Part shown: positions 6,541-13,553 of the stretch, piece after piece | Numbering within the stretch: position 1 is the first letter of the stretch | How the letters are laid out: every line of letters starts with the position of its first letter | Origin: Pantoea sp. 18069 | Lineage (GTDB): Bacteria > Pseudomonadota > Gammaproteobacteria > Burkholderiales > Burkholderiaceae_C | Reading direction: 5' to 3' | NCBI RefSeq assembly: GCF_902706035.1 | Contig: NZ_CACSJA010000047.1 | Span: 1 to 32,283 of the forward strand | DNA length: 32,283 bases | The notes under the pieces: model-generated | What the model was told of the DNA's origin: nothing | The model's input: the letters and a program-made list of their open reading frames with translations, nothing else | The model's database searches: none | Program-made: the position numbers and the translations under genes

Positions 6541-7200
6541 ATGAGCGATATGTCCTTGATCCGGCGCGAAAACCTTAATGCCATCTGCCTGCGGCAGGGT
6601 TGGGTGAGCCGAAAAAATGCCTCTGCCGGCTCCCCTTCGGAGCTGATGGGTCGTCTTGGTCGATCTTCCAGCTTTTGGTCAGACCGCCTCAATGGCGCAA
6701 AACCCATTGGGGCGGAATTAGCCCGCGAGATAGAAGAATCCCTCAACCTGCCCAAGTACTCTTTAGATGGCGATGCCGAGCTCAGCGATTTCATACAGGT
6801 CGCCCACCTCAGTGTCGAGGTTGGCGCGGGTCCTGGTCGAACAAATAGCGTTGTGGAGGAGTTGAGTGCGTTTCAATTTCGGCGCGACTTCCTTCGCTCA
6901 GCTGGAGTTAGCCCCTTGAACGCCGCAATCGTGAATGTCGTTGGCACCAGTATGGAGCCGACAATCAGAGACGGGTCTGCCCTCCTTTTGAACCGCTCTG
7001 ACAAAGAGCCGCGGAACGGAAGCATCTACGCATTCTCATGGGATGGAGACATGCTGGTGAAGCGGTTCCAGATAGTCAACCATGTGTGGCACGCGGTGTC
7101 AGACAACGCGGACAAAGACGAGCACCCAGACATTATTATTGACGGGAAGACTGAGGCTCTTATCCAAGGACGTGCGATATGGGTCTGCTCAAAGTTGTAA
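6541..7200 (+). CDS. CI-type prophage repressor, LexA-like self-cleaving
   Basis: 219 aa from the ATG at 6541; a GTG three codons upstream is an alternative. Residues 1-80 are the DNA-binding part. Residues about 85-219 are a Peptidase_S24 domain: the self-cleavage site is probably Ala96-Gly97 (EVGAGPG), the nucleophile Ser137 is in VVGTSMEPTI, and the general-base Lys174 is in DMLVKRF. RecA-stimulated autocleavage on DNA damage is the known mechanism of this family. The gene diverges from cro across OR and is followed at 16 nt by a secreted-protein gene. It is expected to hold both early promoters shut in the lysogen. Confidence 0.88.
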   Translation: MSDMSLIRRENLNAICLRQGWVSRKNASAGSPSELMGRLGRSSSFWSDRLNGAKPIGAELAREIEESLNLPKYSLDGDAELSDFIQVAHLSVEVGAGPGRTNSVVEELSAFQFRRDFLRSAGVSPLNAAIVNVVGTSMEPTIRDGSALLLNRSDKEPRNGSIYAFSWDGDMLVKRFQIVNHVWHAVSDNADKDEHPDIIIDGKTEALIQGRAIWVCSKL

Positions 7201-7216
7201 ATTAAAGGAGAGAGGG

Positions 7217-7720
7217 ATGAAGAAATTGACTCTGGCGCTGCCTGCACTCTTGCTTGCAATGGCATCGCATGCTGACTGGAAGTACAGTGAATCAACTGAC
7301 AAGATGAGCGGAAAAACAGAGAAGACAGCCACCATCGTCAGTGACAACTCGCTGTCTCTTCAGTTTCCATATTCAGGGACCAACCATGCTTTTCTCGTAG
7401 TGAGACAACACCCTCGATACGGATTAGATGTGATTTTGCAAGTACAAAAAGGACAAATTCTGTGCTCTTCGCATGGCGGATGTCCAATTCAAGTGAAATT
7501 TGACAACGCTCCACCCATCAAATTCAGTGGCAGTCCGCCCGCAGACCATAACCCCACAACAGTTTTCTTCAATAGCGCTAACAGATTCATCTCCCAAGCA
7601 GCGAAGGCCAAGAAAATTCTTGTGCAGGTGAACTTGTATCACGCAGGCGCACCGGTCATAGAGTTTGGCACCCAAGATGCGCTGACGTGGCCGACTCAAG
7701 CAGCAAGCAAGAAAAAATAG
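7217..7720 (+). CDS. Small exported protein next to the repressor
   Basis: 167 aa, with an AAAGGAG site 6 nt before the ATG and 16 nt after the repressor gene, so probably co-transcribed with it and made in the lysogen. It starts with a signal peptide (KKLTLALPALLLAMASHA, cleavage likely after SHA). The mature part is beta-rich with two cysteines (LCSSHGGC) that could form a disulfide, and ends in a basic tail. Similar exported proteins occur in other prophages and genomic islands. A role in lysogenic conversion or superinfection exclusion fits the context but is only a guess. GC content is lower than that of the flanks. Confidence 0.65.
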   Translation: MKKLTLALPALLLAMASHADWKYSESTDKMSGKTEKTATIVSDNSLSLQFPYSGTNHAFLVVRQHPRYGLDVILQVQKGQILCSSHGGCPIQVKFDNAPPIKFSGSPPADHNPTTVFFNSANRFISQAAKAKKILVQVNLYHAGAPVIEFGTQDALTWPTQAASKKK

Positions 7721-7919
7721 CACGGATGGAGATGAACTGCCTGCCAGAAGGCGCCAAAGCGCGCGGTGCTAGGTCATGGATTCCGATGGCCAGGCGCTCG
7801 GTATTGCGAGCCCGATGTGGCCGCGCTCACCAACTGCTGGTTTTCAGCGCAAGGGCCTGCGCAAAACTTTTTATATACAGGCGGCAATAATATGGCGCCC
7901 TCGGAAAGGCGACAATCGA
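7721..7919. other. Intergenic DNA with a possible promoter
   Basis: No gene is seen. An AT-rich island at about 7866-7893 (TTTTTATATACAG, AATAATATGG) could hold a promoter for the next gene; no clear -35 accompanies it. Confidence 0.3.
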
Positions 7920-8279
7920 ATGAGCAAAGAAAAAGTTAAGGCGGCGCTTGAGTCTTTTGATTTCAGGATGACGGAATTGCAGGACGTCTTATCGACCGAA
8001 CCATTGAACGCAAGTGAAAAAACACGGGCAAAACAACTCTACTCAGGCCTTAAGTTAGACATAAAATCAGCGGCGCAGTACGGCACGGTCGACGGGATAA
8101 AAAGGACTAGGACAGATATTGAAGATGCCTTCTACTATCCAGCAATCTGCGGTGCGTTGATTCATTTAAAGCCGGCAACCAACAGCGACCCTACGGCTGC
8201 AGACTGGTGTGGCGCAATCGAAAATGCAAAATGCGACATTGACACGATGCTTTTTCAGCTTGGAGGAGGAAGTGATTGA
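7920..8279 (+). CDS. Conserved hypothetical protein, immunity region
   Basis: 119 aa from the ATG at 7920, with GGAAAGG about 8 nt upstream. It is soluble and mostly helical (ALESFDFRMTELQDVLSTE; EKTRAKQLYSGLKLDIKSAA) with a conserved-looking end (HLKPATNSDPTAADW). I have seen related 120-aa proteins in phage and chromosomal islands without an assigned function. Codon use is less GC-rich than in the O/P block. It overlaps the tail of the opposite-strand gene at 8255-8521 by 25 nt. It lies between OR and OL, so it may be expressed in the lysogen. Confidence 0.6.
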   Translation: MSKEKVKAALESFDFRMTELQDVLSTEPLNASEKTRAKQLYSGLKLDIKSAAQYGTVDGIKRTRTDIEDAFYYPAICGALIHLKPATNSDPTAADWCGAIENAKCDIDTMLFQLGGGSD

Positions 8280-8521
8280 AGGCAGTCAATCGCTTCAGTC
8301 AGGACCTTCACACGATCCTGCAATATTTTGAAGTAGATCTCCTCAGATCGCTCTCCAGGATTATGAATCTTCTCTCGTCCGGTCTTTGCCAAGAACTCCA
8401 CGGCTAAGGCCTTCCTTCGGAGGTCCTCCCAGGACCCCGGAGGGTGAAGCCTCAGCCAACTCGGATACCGATCAGCGCCCGCATCAGCGGGATTTTTTTC
8501 GTCTCTGTGATGCGTGGTCAT
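8255..8521 (-). CDS. Small hypothetical protein next to OL
   Basis: 88 aa from the ATG at 8519-8521; an earlier in-frame ATG would lie inside the operator block and is less likely. The protein is charged and helical (WEDLRRKALAVEFLAKTGRE ... YFKILQDRVKVLTEAI). No good ribosome site is visible. It converges on the 7920-8279 gene. No family is recognised. Confidence 0.4.
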   Translation of the reverse strand: MTTHHRDEKNPADAGADRYPSWLRLHPPGSWEDLRRKALAVEFLAKTGREKIHNPGERSEEIYFKILQDRVKVLTEAIDCLQSLPPPS

Positions 8522-8548
8522 GGGTGGATTGTAGAGAAAATTAAATCC

Positions 8549-8596
8549 AATGTCACCCTTCGGTGTTGACACGCCATGTCACCTAATGGTGTAATT
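8549..8596. promoter_or_regulatory. OL-like operators and PL promoter
   Basis: Two operators, CACC-CTTC-GGTG (8554-8565) and CACC-TAAT-GGTG (8580-8591), lie 26 bp apart as at OR. A plus-strand promoter TTGACA (8566-8571), 18-nt spacer, TGTAAT (8590-8595) overlaps them and should start RNA near 8602. Relative to OR, all differences are in the N4 spacers and between the operators; the operator arms and promoter hexamers are unchanged. It should drive the whole rightward arm under CI/Cro control. Confidence 0.82.
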
Positions 8597-8601
8597 ACTC
8601 A

Positions 8602-8975
8602 TCGCAGCACAAACAGCGAAACGAACCGGCCCAGACGCACACAGGGCCACAAGCTGACCGGAGACGGAAGGGGTTCATAGGGGAACTGAGTACCCGCCAG
8701 CAGGTTTGTGCACCACGCGGTGGGTGGCACGGCATCGAACGGCTTCCCAAGCTCTTGCAGCAAGCACGGCTGGGTAAACGCAGGGCACCGCGGGCGGTAG
8801 CGGGATAGAAAAGATCGTCGGTCGCTCTAGTCAGTACTGCTCTGCCCCCGGATGGGATCGGCAACAGGAACATCGAAGGGCCACGCGAAAACCATCCGCT
8901 GGGTTCTATACGGCGGTGAGGCAAACAGGGAGGCCAAGAAAAGAAACGCCCAAGCCATTCGCGAGAGTGGCAAAG
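8602..8975 (+). other. Long untranslated leader of the PL operon
   Basis: About 370 nt lie between the predicted PL start and the first terminator with no convincing gene. Small hairpins are present (for example CCAC-N3-GTGG near 8713-8724). In lambda-like phages the equivalent leader holds the antitermination site. I cannot identify a canonical boxA/boxB here. Confidence 0.4.
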
Positions 8976-9008
8976 CAAAAGCGTCGCGGGTCGGCGCTTT
9001 TGTTTTTC
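8976..9008 (+). terminator. Intrinsic terminator at the end of the PL leader
   Basis: An 8-bp stem, CAAAAGCG (8976-8983) with CGCTTTTG (8995-9002), is followed by TTTTT (9003-9007). It stands 12 nt before the next ATG and overlaps the spacer of its ribosome site (AAGGAG). Any transcript reaching the downstream genes from PL must pass it. Confidence 0.75.
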
Positions 9009-9020
9009 AAGGAGCAAGAC

Positions 9021-9356
9021 ATGAGCGAAGCAAAGCACACGCCGGGACCTTGGTTCCAGTCGCACAGGAAAGCAATCGTCGGCTATAGCACAGAGGTCTA
9101 CACCGCGAACGGGGAAGTCATTGCCACCGTCGCGTGGTATCCGCGCCGCTTGAACGAGACCACGACCGTCACGGACCGGGAAGCCAACGCCCGCCTGATC
9201 GCCGTGGCGCCCGAACTGCTTGAGGCGCTGCAAGGCCTTGAGCGCGAAGGCTGGCTGAGCCACATCGTGGCGGCCTGCAAGAAAGAAAGTGCGGATGCCA
9301 GCCTCTACGCTTCAGTCACCGTAGCCCGGGCCGCTATCGCCAAGGCCACCGAATAA
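9021..9356 (+). CDS. HTPGPW-type phage protein of unknown function
   Basis: 111 aa with an AAGGAG site 7 nt before the ATG. It opens with AKHTPGPW, a signature of a widespread small phage/prophage family, and the segment EANARLIAVAPELLEALQ is the usual partner motif. The rest is helical. Despite its frequency in phages no function is established to my knowledge. It is the first gene of the rightward arm after the terminator at 8976-9008. Confidence 0.75.
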   Translation: MSEAKHTPGPWFQSHRKAIVGYSTEVYTANGEVIATVAWYPRRLNETTTVTDREANARLIAVAPELLEALQGLEREGWLSHIVAACKKESADASLYASVTVARAAIAKATE

Positions 9357-9389
9357 CCGCACCCCGAATCACCGCGGATAGGCGCGCGG

Positions 9390-9610
9390 CCTGGCAGGGG
9401 CAAATGCCAGGGGCCATATCCAGAGGGTAGCTGCCTCACGCCGAACAGCGAACGGACGCAGATAGTGATCTGCATAGCCCTGTCCAGAGGGGCCATCAAG
9501 AAAGAGCGCGGCGCGGCAAAACGGACTGCTGCCTGGGAATAAAGCGAATCGCCAATCGCACCCCGCCCACGGGCGTCACCAAGGCAGATACCGCTCTTTT
9601 TCTTGATGGC
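9390..9610 (+). ncRNA. Candidate structured RNA, block 1
   Basis: Three nested or adjacent helices are readable. CCTGGCA (9390-9396) pairs with TGCCAGG (9405-9411). GCAGAT (9458-9463) pairs with ATCTGC (9468-9473). A long closing helix joins GCCATCAAGAAAGAGCG (9492-9508) to 9592-9610 with one 2-nt bulge, 17 pairs in all. Inside that loop CTGCCT (about 9533-9538) can pair with AGGCAG (about 9581-9586), and CGCCCACGGGCG forms a small stem. Strand is assumed from the operon. It may be a leader, an antitermination element or an independent RNA. Confidence 0.4.
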
Positions 9611-9707
9611 GTGACCGGGTCAGCTCCGGCAAAGGGTGGAAGTCCCGGGCGCAAGACCAAATAACCCCCTCGACGCTGCTTCAAGCGAAGCCATCTTCAT
9701 CAACAAA

Positions 9708-9740
9708 CTGTTTGCCAAACCGCGAAAGCTGTATAAAATC
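9708..9740 (+). promoter_or_regulatory. Possible promoter in the AT-rich island
   Basis: A TATAAA hexamer at 9732-9737 lies in the most AT-rich part of the right arm. The best upstream match at an 18-nt spacing (CTGTTT) is poor, and TTGCCA at 9712 is too close. If real it would start RNA near 9744, just before the second structured block. Confidence 0.25.
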
Positions 9741-9783
9741 ACACCACTGTTTTAATAAACATACCCCAATGACAGGAATCCGT

Positions 9784-9942
9784 CCCGGCTGGAGCAAAGC
9801 CGGGGCCATCATTGAAGTGGCGGCGTGGATGGACACGCGGGACCGTAGAGTGAAGCGACGCACAAACGCGACACGCGGCGCCCATAGCTGGAATCAAGCC
9901 CAGCACGCTTCAATGATGGTTAAGCCAGCTCGCGTTTGTACG
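9784..9942 (+). ncRNA. Candidate structured RNA with crossing helices, block 2
   Basis: A 7-bp hairpin (CCCGGCT 9784-9790, AGCCGGG 9798-9804) is followed by two long helices that interlock. CCATCATTGAAG (9806-9817) pairs perfectly with CTTCAATGATGG (9908-9919). ACAAACGCGA (9862-9871) pairs perfectly with TCGCGTTTGT (9930-9939). Order 5'-A-B-A'-B'-3' means a pseudoknot or two competing folds. Twelve and ten uninterrupted pairs are unlikely by chance over this distance. Function unknown. Confidence 0.4.
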
Positions 9943-10101
9943 CGCCGCACTGGTCAGGCATGGGCAGTGAGGGGCCCTGCCGCCATCAACTATCCACTTA
10001 GGCCCGCACTCGCGGCCCTTTCCTTTTCAGCCGCGCCCGGCACCTCTCCGCCCTCCCTGATCTGCCTTTGCCGGGCACCCGAGGCTCTTTATTCGCTCCT
10101 C

Positions 10102-10272
10102 ATGACCTATCACCACCCTGCCATCGAGCAGTTGCGCGTCATGCGCACCACCCGCCAGGCTTACGGGCTGCCAGCGCCAGCACCTGCGCTGCCGCCCCTT
10201 CCTCCCGACGAGCTGCGCCAGCTGCTCAACACCCACCCCGCGCAGCCTGAGTGCAGCGCAGACGCAATCTAA
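10102..10272 (+). CDS. Small phage protein of unknown function
   Basis: 56 aa from the ATG at 10102, ending just before a terminator-like hairpin. Sequence is helical at the start (MTYHHPAIEQLRVMRTTRQAY) then proline-rich (PAPAPALPPLPPDELRQLL). There is no strong ribosome site, but the frame closes neatly in the hairpin-gene-hairpin rhythm of this arm. Family not recognised. Confidence 0.4.
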   Translation: MTYHHPAIEQLRVMRTTRQAYGLPAPAPALPPLPPDELRQLLNTHPAQPECSADAI

Positions 10273-10273
10273 G

Positions 10274-10296
10274 AAACCGCCCACTGAGGCGGTTTT
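10274..10296 (+). terminator. Terminator-like hairpin before the ParB-like gene
   Basis: AAACCGCC (10274-10281) pairs with GGCGGTTT (10288-10295), loop of 6, then TTCTC. It ends 18 nt before the ATG at 10314, with CTGGAG as ribosome site between. Confidence 0.65.
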
Positions 10297-10313
10297 CTCA
10301 TTCTGGAGCACCA

Positions 10314-11213
10314 ATGACCAACTCCAACCGCAAGATGTTCGAGAGCGGCGAGGCCAAACGCGCCGATGCCGTTCAAGTTCGCTACGAGAGCATCCACATT
10401 GAGCCCGGATTCAACCTGCGCGAGCAAGATGACGCGCTGGAAGAGAGCATCGAATCCCTCGCCCGTCACATCATCGCGGGCGGGCGCATCCCTGCGCTGG
10501 AAGTGCGCATCCGCCCCGAAGGCGGTGTGTGGGTCGTGGATGGCCACCGTCGCCACGCAGCCATCGGGCGCGCCCTGGAGCGCGGCGCGGCGCTGCGCAA
10601 CCCCAAGGACGGCGAAGCATGGATCCACATCGTCTACTTCGAGGGCAACGACGCCGACCGCACGGCGCGCATCATCACCAGCGCAGCAAACAAGCAGCTC
10701 AAGGCCCTGGAGATTGCGGAGGGCTACAAGCGGCTTCGCGCCTTCGGCTGGACAGTGGGGCAGATTGCGGAAAAGGTCGGCAAGACTGCAGAGCATGTCC
10801 TGCAGGTTCTGGCGCTGGGCGATGCCAACAGCGATGTGCGCAAGATGGTCAACGCCGGTGCCGTTTCTGCCACCCACGCCGCCAAGACTGCGCGCAAGCA
10901 CGGAGAACAGGCCGGCGCGGTCCTGGGACAGCAGCTTGAATCAGCAGTGGCCCAGGGAAAAACTCGAGTCACCGCCTCCACCGTTGCCGGGCCGCAGGCC
11001 AGGGCAACCGAGTTGCGCAAGGACAGCCAGCGCCTTGACTTCCTGATCAAGCGCTGCGCCATCGTGCGCAGCGGCGGAAAAACCGACCTCCTTTCGGAAA
11101 CACCCGGCGAGCGCGGCTACTGGCTGGAATTTCAGGCCGATGAACTCAGCCAGGCCGGCGTTTTCGCCACCGCCCGCGACGCCATCGACGCAGCGATCAG
11201 CGCCAACAAATAA
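10314..11213 (+). CDS. ParB-like nuclease-domain protein
   Basis: 299 aa. The N-terminal ParB/sulfiredoxin fold spans about 20-115: YESIHIEPGFNLRE, then SLARHIIAGGRIPALEVR, and the nucleotide-binding box DGHRRHAAI at about 76-84. Residues about 125-200 form a helix-turn-helix (ALEIAEGYKRLRAFGWTVGQ, IAEKVGKTAEHVLQVLALG). This is the KorB/ParB domain order. No partner ParA gene is nearby, so it is probably not a partition protein. ParB-like proteins in integrated phages may act as CTP/ATP-dependent DNA-binding regulators or DNases. The RdgC gene downstream hints at a DNA-processing group. Confidence 0.8.
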   Translation: MTNSNRKMFESGEAKRADAVQVRYESIHIEPGFNLREQDDALEESIESLARHIIAGGRIPALEVRIRPEGGVWVVDGHRRHAAIGRALERGAALRNPKDGEAWIHIVYFEGNDADRTARIITSAANKQLKALEIAEGYKRLRAFGWTVGQIAEKVGKTAEHVLQVLALGDANSDVRKMVNAGAVSATHAAKTARKHGEQAGAVLGQQLESAVAQGKTRVTASTVAGPQARATELRKDSQRLDFLIKRCAIVRSGGKTDLLSETPGERGYWLEFQADELSQAGVFATARDAIDAAISANK

Positions 11214-11233
11214 CCCACCCCAGGCACTGCCGG

Positions 11234-11256
11234 CCCGCTTCTGCGGGTTTTTCTTT
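11234..11256 (+). terminator. Terminator-like hairpin before the 11267 gene
   Basis: CCCGC (11234-11238) and GCGGG (11243-11247) enclose TTCT and are followed by TTTTTCTTT. The T-tract runs straight into the TTTGGAG ribosome site of the next gene (ATG 11267). Confidence 0.65.
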
Positions 11257-11266
11257 GGAGCGCGCC

Positions 11267-11599
11267 ATGACCACCCGCATACCCTTCCCCGCTGACGTGA
11301 ACCCCGACCCAGACGCGGAATACCCGCGCAGCATGGCCCAGGCCTTTCCCTTCGATCCGCATCTCACGCCGCAGCCCCGCCGCCTCGACTTGCTGAATCG
11401 CCCGAGCCTCTGGATTGCCGCCCTGCTGATGGTGCTGATCTGCCTGACCTTGACCGGCTGTAGCAGCGCCGAGGCCCAGGAGCCCAGCGCCAGCCCCTCC
11501 GAACTCAAACGCCTCGCTGCCGAAGTCTGGAACTGCCCAGGCATGCACGCAGTGTGGCTGGATGAGACCACGGTGCAGTGCCTCAACTACCTGCCGTGA
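11267..11599 (+). CDS. Small single-span membrane protein with a lipobox-like motif
   Basis: 110 aa, TTTGGAG 6 nt upstream. Residues 1-45 are proline-rich and hydrophilic. Residues about 46-66 (SLWIAALLMVLICLTLTG) are a membrane span ending in LTLTGCSS, which looks like a lipoprotein box. The span is too far from the N-terminus for an ordinary lipoprotein, unless translation starts at an internal codon. The tail contains two more cysteines (WNCPGM, VQCLNY). The stop overlaps a GTG start of the next gene. Family not recognised; a membrane-associated accessory protein. Confidence 0.55.
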   Translation: MTTRIPFPADVNPDPDAEYPRSMAQAFPFDPHLTPQPRRLDLLNRPSLWIAALLMVLICLTLTGCSSAEAQEPSASPSELKRLAAEVWNCPGMHAVWLDETTVQCLNYLP

Positions 11600-11811
11600 C
11601 CGACCCCATCGCCAAGCGCCAGCGGGCAAAGAATGCATGCCCCATCCAGGGCGAACACCTTTGGCGCTGGGTCGAGAACATCCAGCAGCCCACCAGCAAG
11701 GCCAAGCGCCTCACCGTCTCCATCAAAGGCTTCTACCAGTGCGCATGCGGCGCGACCCAGATGGGCCCCAAGCAGCGCCAGCCACCGAAGGCGAGGAAGA
11801 AGCCGCACTGA
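11596..11811 (+). CDS. Small cysteine-containing phage protein
   Basis: 71 aa from a GTG that overlaps the previous stop (GTGA at 11596-11599), a common coupling. The middle has NACPIQGEHLW and FYQCACGATQMG, three cysteines that could bind zinc. The tail is very basic (KQRQPPKARKKPH), suggesting nucleic acid binding. No family is recognised. Confidence 0.5.
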   Translation: MTDPIAKRQRAKNACPIQGEHLWRWVENIQQPTSKAKRLTVSIKGFYQCACGATQMGPKQRQPPKARKKPH

Positions 11812-11826
11812 ATCAACCAACCACCA

Positions 11827-11852
11827 CCCGCCACGCTGCGGGATTCTTTTTT
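11827..11852 (+). terminator. Terminator-like hairpin before the 11862 gene
   Basis: CCCGC (11827-11831) pairs with GCGGG (11838-11842), loop CACGCT, then ATTCTTTTTT that merges with the TTGGAG ribosome site of the gene at 11862. Confidence 0.65.
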
Positions 11853-11861
11853 GGAGTCCGT

Positions 11862-12251
11862 ATGCCACTGGATTTTGTGAACTACCGCGGCGAGGCCGTC
11901 AGCACCATCGCCCCCCCCCAGCAGAAAAATCGGCCCAAGGCTGCTGACGAATCGTTCCACAAAGGCTGGCGCGTGACCGGCGTGCCTCCCGGCGCCCTGG
12001 AAGAAGCCCGGGCCACCCACCTGAAGAAATCCCGCCTTGAGCTGTAGAACGACAAGCAGCCCAAGGAATTCATAGACGCGGAATGGCTGCGCAACGCCCG
12101 GCAGAAACCGGTTCGCGCCAAACCCTATGCAGTCGCTGATGGGGCCGAGGTCTGTGCCGAACTGGCCCGCAAGGGTGGCTGGCTGCATGTCACCGTCACC
12201 GCCATCGAGAAAACCGTTTCCCAAACCAGCAACGCCCAACATGTTCAATAA
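11862..12251 (+). pseudogene. Phage gene interrupted by an in-frame amber codon
   Basis: The frame opens at ATG 11862 with a TTGGAG site 5 nt upstream and runs 61 codons to TAG at 12045-12047. It then stays open in the same frame for 67 more codons to TAA at 12249-12251, overlapping the start of rdgC. The second half (EFIDAEWLRNARQKPVRAKP, later ELARKGGWLHVTVTAIEK) has normal coding character. A single C-to-T change of CAG would explain the stop. The first half contains a run of nine C (11911-11919) that here is in frame (APPQQKNRP). Family unknown. A functional 61-aa product is the alternative. Confidence 0.55.
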
Positions 12252-13182
12252 GCTCATCATCTACCGCATCGCCACCTCCTGGCAGGCTGACCTGGCCGCT
12301 GTCGAATCGGCGCTGTCCCGCACGCCCTTCGCCCCATGCGGCCCCACACAGGAGCGCTCTGCAGGCTGGGTGCCTCCGCGCGGCGAAGAAGAAGGCCTGT
12401 TCGCCGAGTCGATCGGTGGTCAGTGGATCCTGCGCTTCATGAGTGAAAGCAAGATGCTGCCGGCCAGCGTGCTCAACCGCAAGGTGCAGGAAAAGGCCGA
12501 CGCCATCGAGCGCACTTCGGGCCGCAAGCCGGGCAAGAAGGAAAAGCAGGAGCTCAAGGACGAGGCCAAGCTCGACCTGCTGCCCATGGCCTTCACCAAG
12601 CAGGGCGGCATGTGGATCTGGATCGACCCCGCGGCGCGCTTTCTGGCGCTCGACACGGGCAGCCAGACGCGCGCGGACGAAGTCGTGACGCTGCTGGTCG
12701 ACGGACTGCCGGGCTTTGCCGTGGCATTGCTCGACACGCAGACTTCGGCCCAGGCCGCGATGGCGCACTGGCTGTCCAGCCAGGAGCCACCCGTGGGCTT
12801 CACCATCGACCAGGAGTGCGAACTCAAGAGCGCCGACGAGGCCAAGTCAGTTGTTCGCTACGGCCGCCACCCGCTGGACATCGATGAAGTCAAGGCGCAT
12901 ATCGAAGCCGGCAAGCTGCCGTCCAAGCTCGCGCTTACCTGGGACGACCGGATCTCGCTGCTGCTTACCGATAGCCTGCAGATCAAGAAACTCACATTCC
13001 TTGAAACCGTGTTCGATGGCCAGGCCAAGGACGATGGCGGTTTCGACGCAGATGTGGCGATTGCCACGGGAGAACTGTCCAAGCTGCTCCCTGACCTCAT
13101 CGAGGCCCTGGGCGGCGAAGGCCGCACGGCACTCGGCGAAGGCCTGCCTGCGGCATTGCAGCAACCGAAGGAGCGCCCATGA
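12241..13182 (+). CDS. rdgC: Recombination-associated protein RdgC
   Basis: 313 aa, close to the roughly 300 aa of cellular RdgC. The start MFNKLIIYRI at 12241 matches the family N-terminus; an earlier in-frame ATG at 12127 would add unrelated residues encoded inside the previous gene. Landmarks include the N-terminal LIIYRI strand, FAESIGGQWILRFMSESKML, LPASVLNRKV, and GRHPLDIDEVKAHIEAGK near residue 220. RdgC forms a ring dimer on DNA and restrains RecA. Phage-borne copies may protect phage DNA or tune recombination after induction. It overlaps both neighbouring genes by a few bases. Confidence 0.9.
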   Translation: MFNKLIIYRIATSWQADLAAVESALSRTPFAPCGPTQERSAGWVPPRGEEEGLFAESIGGQWILRFMSESKMLPASVLNRKVQEKADAIERTSGRKPGKKEKQELKDEAKLDLLPMAFTKQGGMWIWIDPAARFLALDTGSQTRADEVVTLLVDGLPGFAVALLDTQTSAQAAMAHWLSSQEPPVGFTIDQECELKSADEAKSVVRYGRHPLDIDEVKAHIEAGKLPSKLALTWDDRISLLLTDSLQIKKLTFLETVFDGQAKDDGGFDADVAIATGELSKLLPDLIEALGGEGRTALGEGLPAALQQPKERP

Positions 13183-13553
13183 AAGTCATTCAAACCCAGG
13201 TGCTGCTCGCAATCCATATCACCGACCTGGTAGACATGGAAGACCTCACCGTCTTGGTCGAAGCAGGTGCAGCGTCGCTTTACCCTGCCCAGTTGATCGT
13301 GCGCGCGAGCGCCCGCACTTGGAACGCCCCTCTGTTCTGCGGCGAGGATGACCCCGTGGCCTACCTCTCGCGAATGAGCGAAGCAAGGTTGCGTGATGCG
13401 CTCGAGTTCAGTCGCCCATTCGGCCATCGCGACGCACAGCAAGTACGCACCATGACGCTCGACCTGGGGCGGGTGATTCCCGCAGCCGTCCGAGCCTACA
13501 TTGAGCGCCCGCAGGCAGCGCCAGCAACTGCAGCAGGAGGTAGTGCGCCATGA
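13179..13553 (+). CDS. Phage protein of unknown function after rdgC
   Basis: 124 aa, coupled to rdgC by an ATGA overlap. Starts with beta-like MKVIQTQVLLAIHITDLVDM. The middle (RLRDALEFSRPFGHRDAQQV) is helical and the end alanine-rich. One cysteine, no membrane span. Coupling suggests it works with, or is co-regulated with, RdgC; no family is recognised. Confidence 0.55.
   Translation: MKVIQTQVLLAIHITDLVDMEDLTVLVEAGAASLYPAQLIVRASARTWNAPLFCGEDDPVAYLSRMSEARLRDALEFSRPFGHRDAQQVRTMTLDLGRVIPAAVRAYIERPQAAPATAAGGSAP

Larger units (their letters stand above)
9357..10101. other. Gene-free, strongly structured region
   Basis: No reading frame here has a ribosome site or recognisable product. Instead it is dense in inverted repeats, described in the two RNA entries below. 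The segment 9690-9780 is unusually AT-rich for this window. The last 100 nt carry a small CCGC-N4-GCGG hairpin and a pyrimidine run before the next small gene. Confidence 0.5.

Noticed and set aside
9592..9599. CGCTCTTT as a boxA antitermination element
   Set aside because: It is one arm of the long inverted repeat and has no boxB beside it, so chance is as likely.
9712..10101. A long plus-strand frame running into the small gene at 10102
   Set aside because: It has no ribosome site, its residues look random, and it overlies the paired arms of the structured block. Only the part from 10102 is kept.
12127..12240. Earlier start for rdgC
   Set aside because: The added residues are unrelated to RdgC and read the preceding gene out of frame; MFNKLIIYRI is the family start.
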